The notes beneath the pieces are model-generated. The model saw only the letters and a program-made list of their open reading frames with translations. It ran no database searches and had not been told where the DNA came from. Both the position numbers and the translations under genes were made by a program. From Thiotrichales bacterium (GTDB lineage Bacteria; Pseudomonadota; Gammaproteobacteria; UWMA-0217), in NCBI GenBank assembly GCA_024763135.1, contig JANTGD010000148.1:1-8181 (forward strand): a stretch of 8,181 nt of DNA, read 5' to 3'. Within the stretch, counting starts at the first letter, position 1. Every line of letters starts with the position of its first letter. Positions 6,566 to 8,181 of the stretch are shown one piece after another.

Positions 6566-8181
6566 ATGTTGTTAGAAGATTATCGAAAGCATGTTGAAGA
6601 ACGGGCCGCTGAGGGCGTCGTACCCAAACCACTGTCCGCGGCCCAGGTGGCCGAGTTGGTGGAGCTGCTCAAGTCTCCCCCACCCGGGGAGGACGCATTT
6701 TTACTCGAATTGTTTACCCAGCGGGTGCCTGCAGGGGTCGATGAAGCCGCGTATATTAAAGCTGGATTTCTGGCCGCGCTTGTCAAGGGTGAGGCCGAAT
6801 CACCTTTGATCGATCCGCCCCGCGCCGTCGAACTGCTTGGAACCATGCTTGGGGGCTATAACATTGCGCCTCTGATCGAAGCGTTGGATGACGAAGCGCT
6901 GGCACCTGTCGCAGCCCAAGCGCTGGCGCAGACGCTGCTGATGTTCGATGCATTTTACGATGTTAAGGAAAAGGCCGATGCAGGAAATGCATATGCGCAA
7001 CAGGTACTGAACTCCTGGGCCAATGCCGAGTGGTTCACTTCTCATGAACCGCTGCCGGAAAAAATCACACTCACGGTCTTCAAGGTACCTGGAGAAACCA
7101 ATACCGACGATCTCTCCCCTGCACAAGATGCCTGGTCGCGTCCAGACATTCCATTACATGCCAATGCCATGTTAAAAATGCCGCGCGAGGGGATTGAGCC
7201 CGATGAACCGGGAAAAGTCGGGCCGATCAAGTTGATCGCAGAACTCAAAGAAAAAGGCCATCCTCTGGTGTATGTGGGCGATGTCGTCGGTACCGGTTCG
7301 TCGCGCAAATCGGCCACGAATTCTGTGTTGTGGCATATGGGAAACGATATCCCCCATATCCCTAATAAACGCAATGGCGGCTACTGTTTCGGAGGCAAAA
7401 TCGCGCCGATCTTCTTCAATACCATGGAAGACGCGGGGGCACTCCCGATCGAAATGGATGTCTCGAAAATGGCCATGGGCGATGTCATCGACGTGTATCC
7501 TTACGAGGGAGTGGTCAAGCGTCACGACAGCGATGAAGTCATTGCAAATTTCCAGCTTAAAACCGATGTCTTGCTCGACGAAGTACGCGCGGGAGGCCGG
7601 ATTCCGCTGATTATTGGGCGTGGCCTGACCAAACGTGCACGCGAGGCATTAGGTTTAGGACCAACAGAGTTATTCCGTACGCCCCAAGCGCCCGCGGACA
7701 GCAGTAAAGGCTACACGCTCGCACAAAAAATGGTGGGCAAGGCCTGTAATATGCCTGGAGTTCGGCCCGGTATGTATTGCGAACCACACATGACCACGGT
7801 CGGCTCTCAGGATACCACCGGCCCGATGACTCGTGATGAGCTCAAAGACTTGGCCTGTCTGGGCTTTTCAGCGGATTTGGTCATGCAGTCATTTTGTCAT
7901 ACCGCAGCGTATCCCAAGCCGGTAGATGTGGAGACCCAGCATACCCTGCCAGACTTTTTTATGAATCGAGGTGGTGTGTCACTGCGCCCGGGTGACGGCG
8001 TCATTCACTCCTGGATGAACCGAATGCTACTGCCTGACACGGTAGGCACGGGTGGAGATTCACACACCCGTTTTCCCATCGGCATTTCTTTTCCGGCCGG
8101 ATCTGGCTTGGTGGCGTTTGCGGCTGCAACCGGCGTGATGCCATTGGATATGCCTGAATCTGTATTGGTGCGCTTCAAGGG
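6566..8181 (+). CDS. acnB: Aconitate hydratase B, 5' part (cut by window edge)
   Basis: Iron-sulfur enzyme isomerising citrate to isocitrate via cis-aconitate; AcnB is the main TCA-cycle aconitase in E. coli. The window holds 538 codons plus two bases of a family about 865 long, with no stop before the edge. Order is AcnB-specific: an N-terminal HEAT-like helical domain (about 1-160, starting MLLEDYRKHVEERAAEG), then the swivel domain (GETNTDDLSP; GTGSSRKSATN, 242-252; GRGLTKRAREALG), then the start of the catalytic domains (QDTTGPMTRDELKDLACLGF; GGDSHTRFPIG, 496-506). AcnA and mitochondrial aconitase place the swivel domain last and lack the HEAT-like domain. The three cluster-binding cysteines lie beyond the edge, so activity cannot be fully judged. 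ATG 6566 fits the family N-terminus with one extra Leu; GAGAG (6557-6561) is a close-spaced ribosome binding site. It follows gltA by 72 bp and uses its product. RNA binding by apo-AcnB is known in E. coli but not visible here. Confidence 0.97.
   Translation, partial: MLLEDYRKHVEERAAEGVVPKPLSAAQVAELVELLKSPPPGEDAFLLELFTQRVPAGVDEAAYIKAGFLAALVKGEAESPLIDPPRAVELLGTMLGGYNIAPLIEALDDEALAPVAAQALAQTLLMFDAFYDVKEKADAGNAYAQQVLNSWANAEWFTSHEPLPEKITLTVFKVPGETNTDDLSPAQDAWSRPDIPLHANAMLKMPREGIEPDEPGKVGPIKLIAELKEKGHPLVYVGDVVGTGSSRKSATNSVLWHMGNDIPHIPNKRNGGYCFGGKIAPIFFNTMEDAGALPIEMDVSKMAMGDVIDVYPYEGVVKRHDSDEVIANFQLKTDVLLDEVRAGGRIPLIIGRGLTKRAREALGLGPTELFRTPQAPADSSKGYTLAQKMVGKACNMPGVRPGMYCEPHMTTVGSQDTTGPMTRDELKDLACLGFSADLVMQSFCHTAAYPKPVDVETQHTLPDFFMNRGGVSLRPGDGVIHSWMNRMLLPDTVGTGGDSHTRFPIGISFPAGSGLVAFAAATGVMPLDMPESVLVRFK

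Noticed and set aside
6580..7525. Several reverse-strand open frames opposite the end of gltA and acnB
   Set aside because: The + strand frame from 6566 encodes AcnB continuously to the window edge with strong family identity, so these are shadows.
1..8181. Mobile element, CRISPR array, tRNA, defence or secondary-metabolite module
   Set aside because: No transposase, terminal repeats, regularly spaced repeats, tRNA-like fold or accessory gene was seen; nearly all bases are explained by four core metabolic genes.

Overview
The window carries four co-directional (+ strand) genes of central carbon metabolism: a single-chain pyruvate carboxylase (219-3668), the E2 subunit of the 2-oxoglutarate dehydrogenase complex (3708-4961), a type II citrate synthase (5186-6493), and the first 538 codons of aconitate hydratase B (6566 to the right edge, where it is cut). 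The organism is most likely a gammaproteobacterium or close relative. AcnB-type aconitase and the NADH-regulated hexameric type of citrate synthase are typical of that group, and the SucB, GltA and AcnB translations follow the Escherichia coli proteins, as recalled from memory, over long stretches. Genus cannot be fixed from the sequence. A full-length pyruvate carboxylase is absent from E. coli but occurs in, for example, Legionella-type bacteria and various chemolithotrophs.

Layout: positions 1-218 are the non-coding region upstream of pyc. It has a plausible sigma70-type promoter (107-136), several short repeats and a G-rich leader with two competing hairpins. pyc and sucB are 39 bp apart with no terminator between them and are probably co-transcribed. 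A 224-bp gap (4962-5185) then holds a perfect 7-bp inverted repeat, a candidate promoter and a strong ribosome binding site for gltA. gltA and acnB are 72 bp apart with no convincing terminator.

Together, Pyc makes oxaloacetate from pyruvate, GltA condenses it with acetyl-CoA to citrate, and AcnB converts citrate to isocitrate. SucB acts further round the cycle at 2-oxoglutarate to succinyl-CoA. All visible catalytic residues are intact, so the genes look functional. The main peculiarity is gene order: sucB sits behind pyc without sucA (E1) before it or lpd (E3) after it. I see no mobile element, CRISPR array, RNA gene, toxin or defence-like module, and nothing I would honestly call a new biological system. 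The remaining observations are small regulatory-sequence features and one allosteric-site substitution in citrate synthase.
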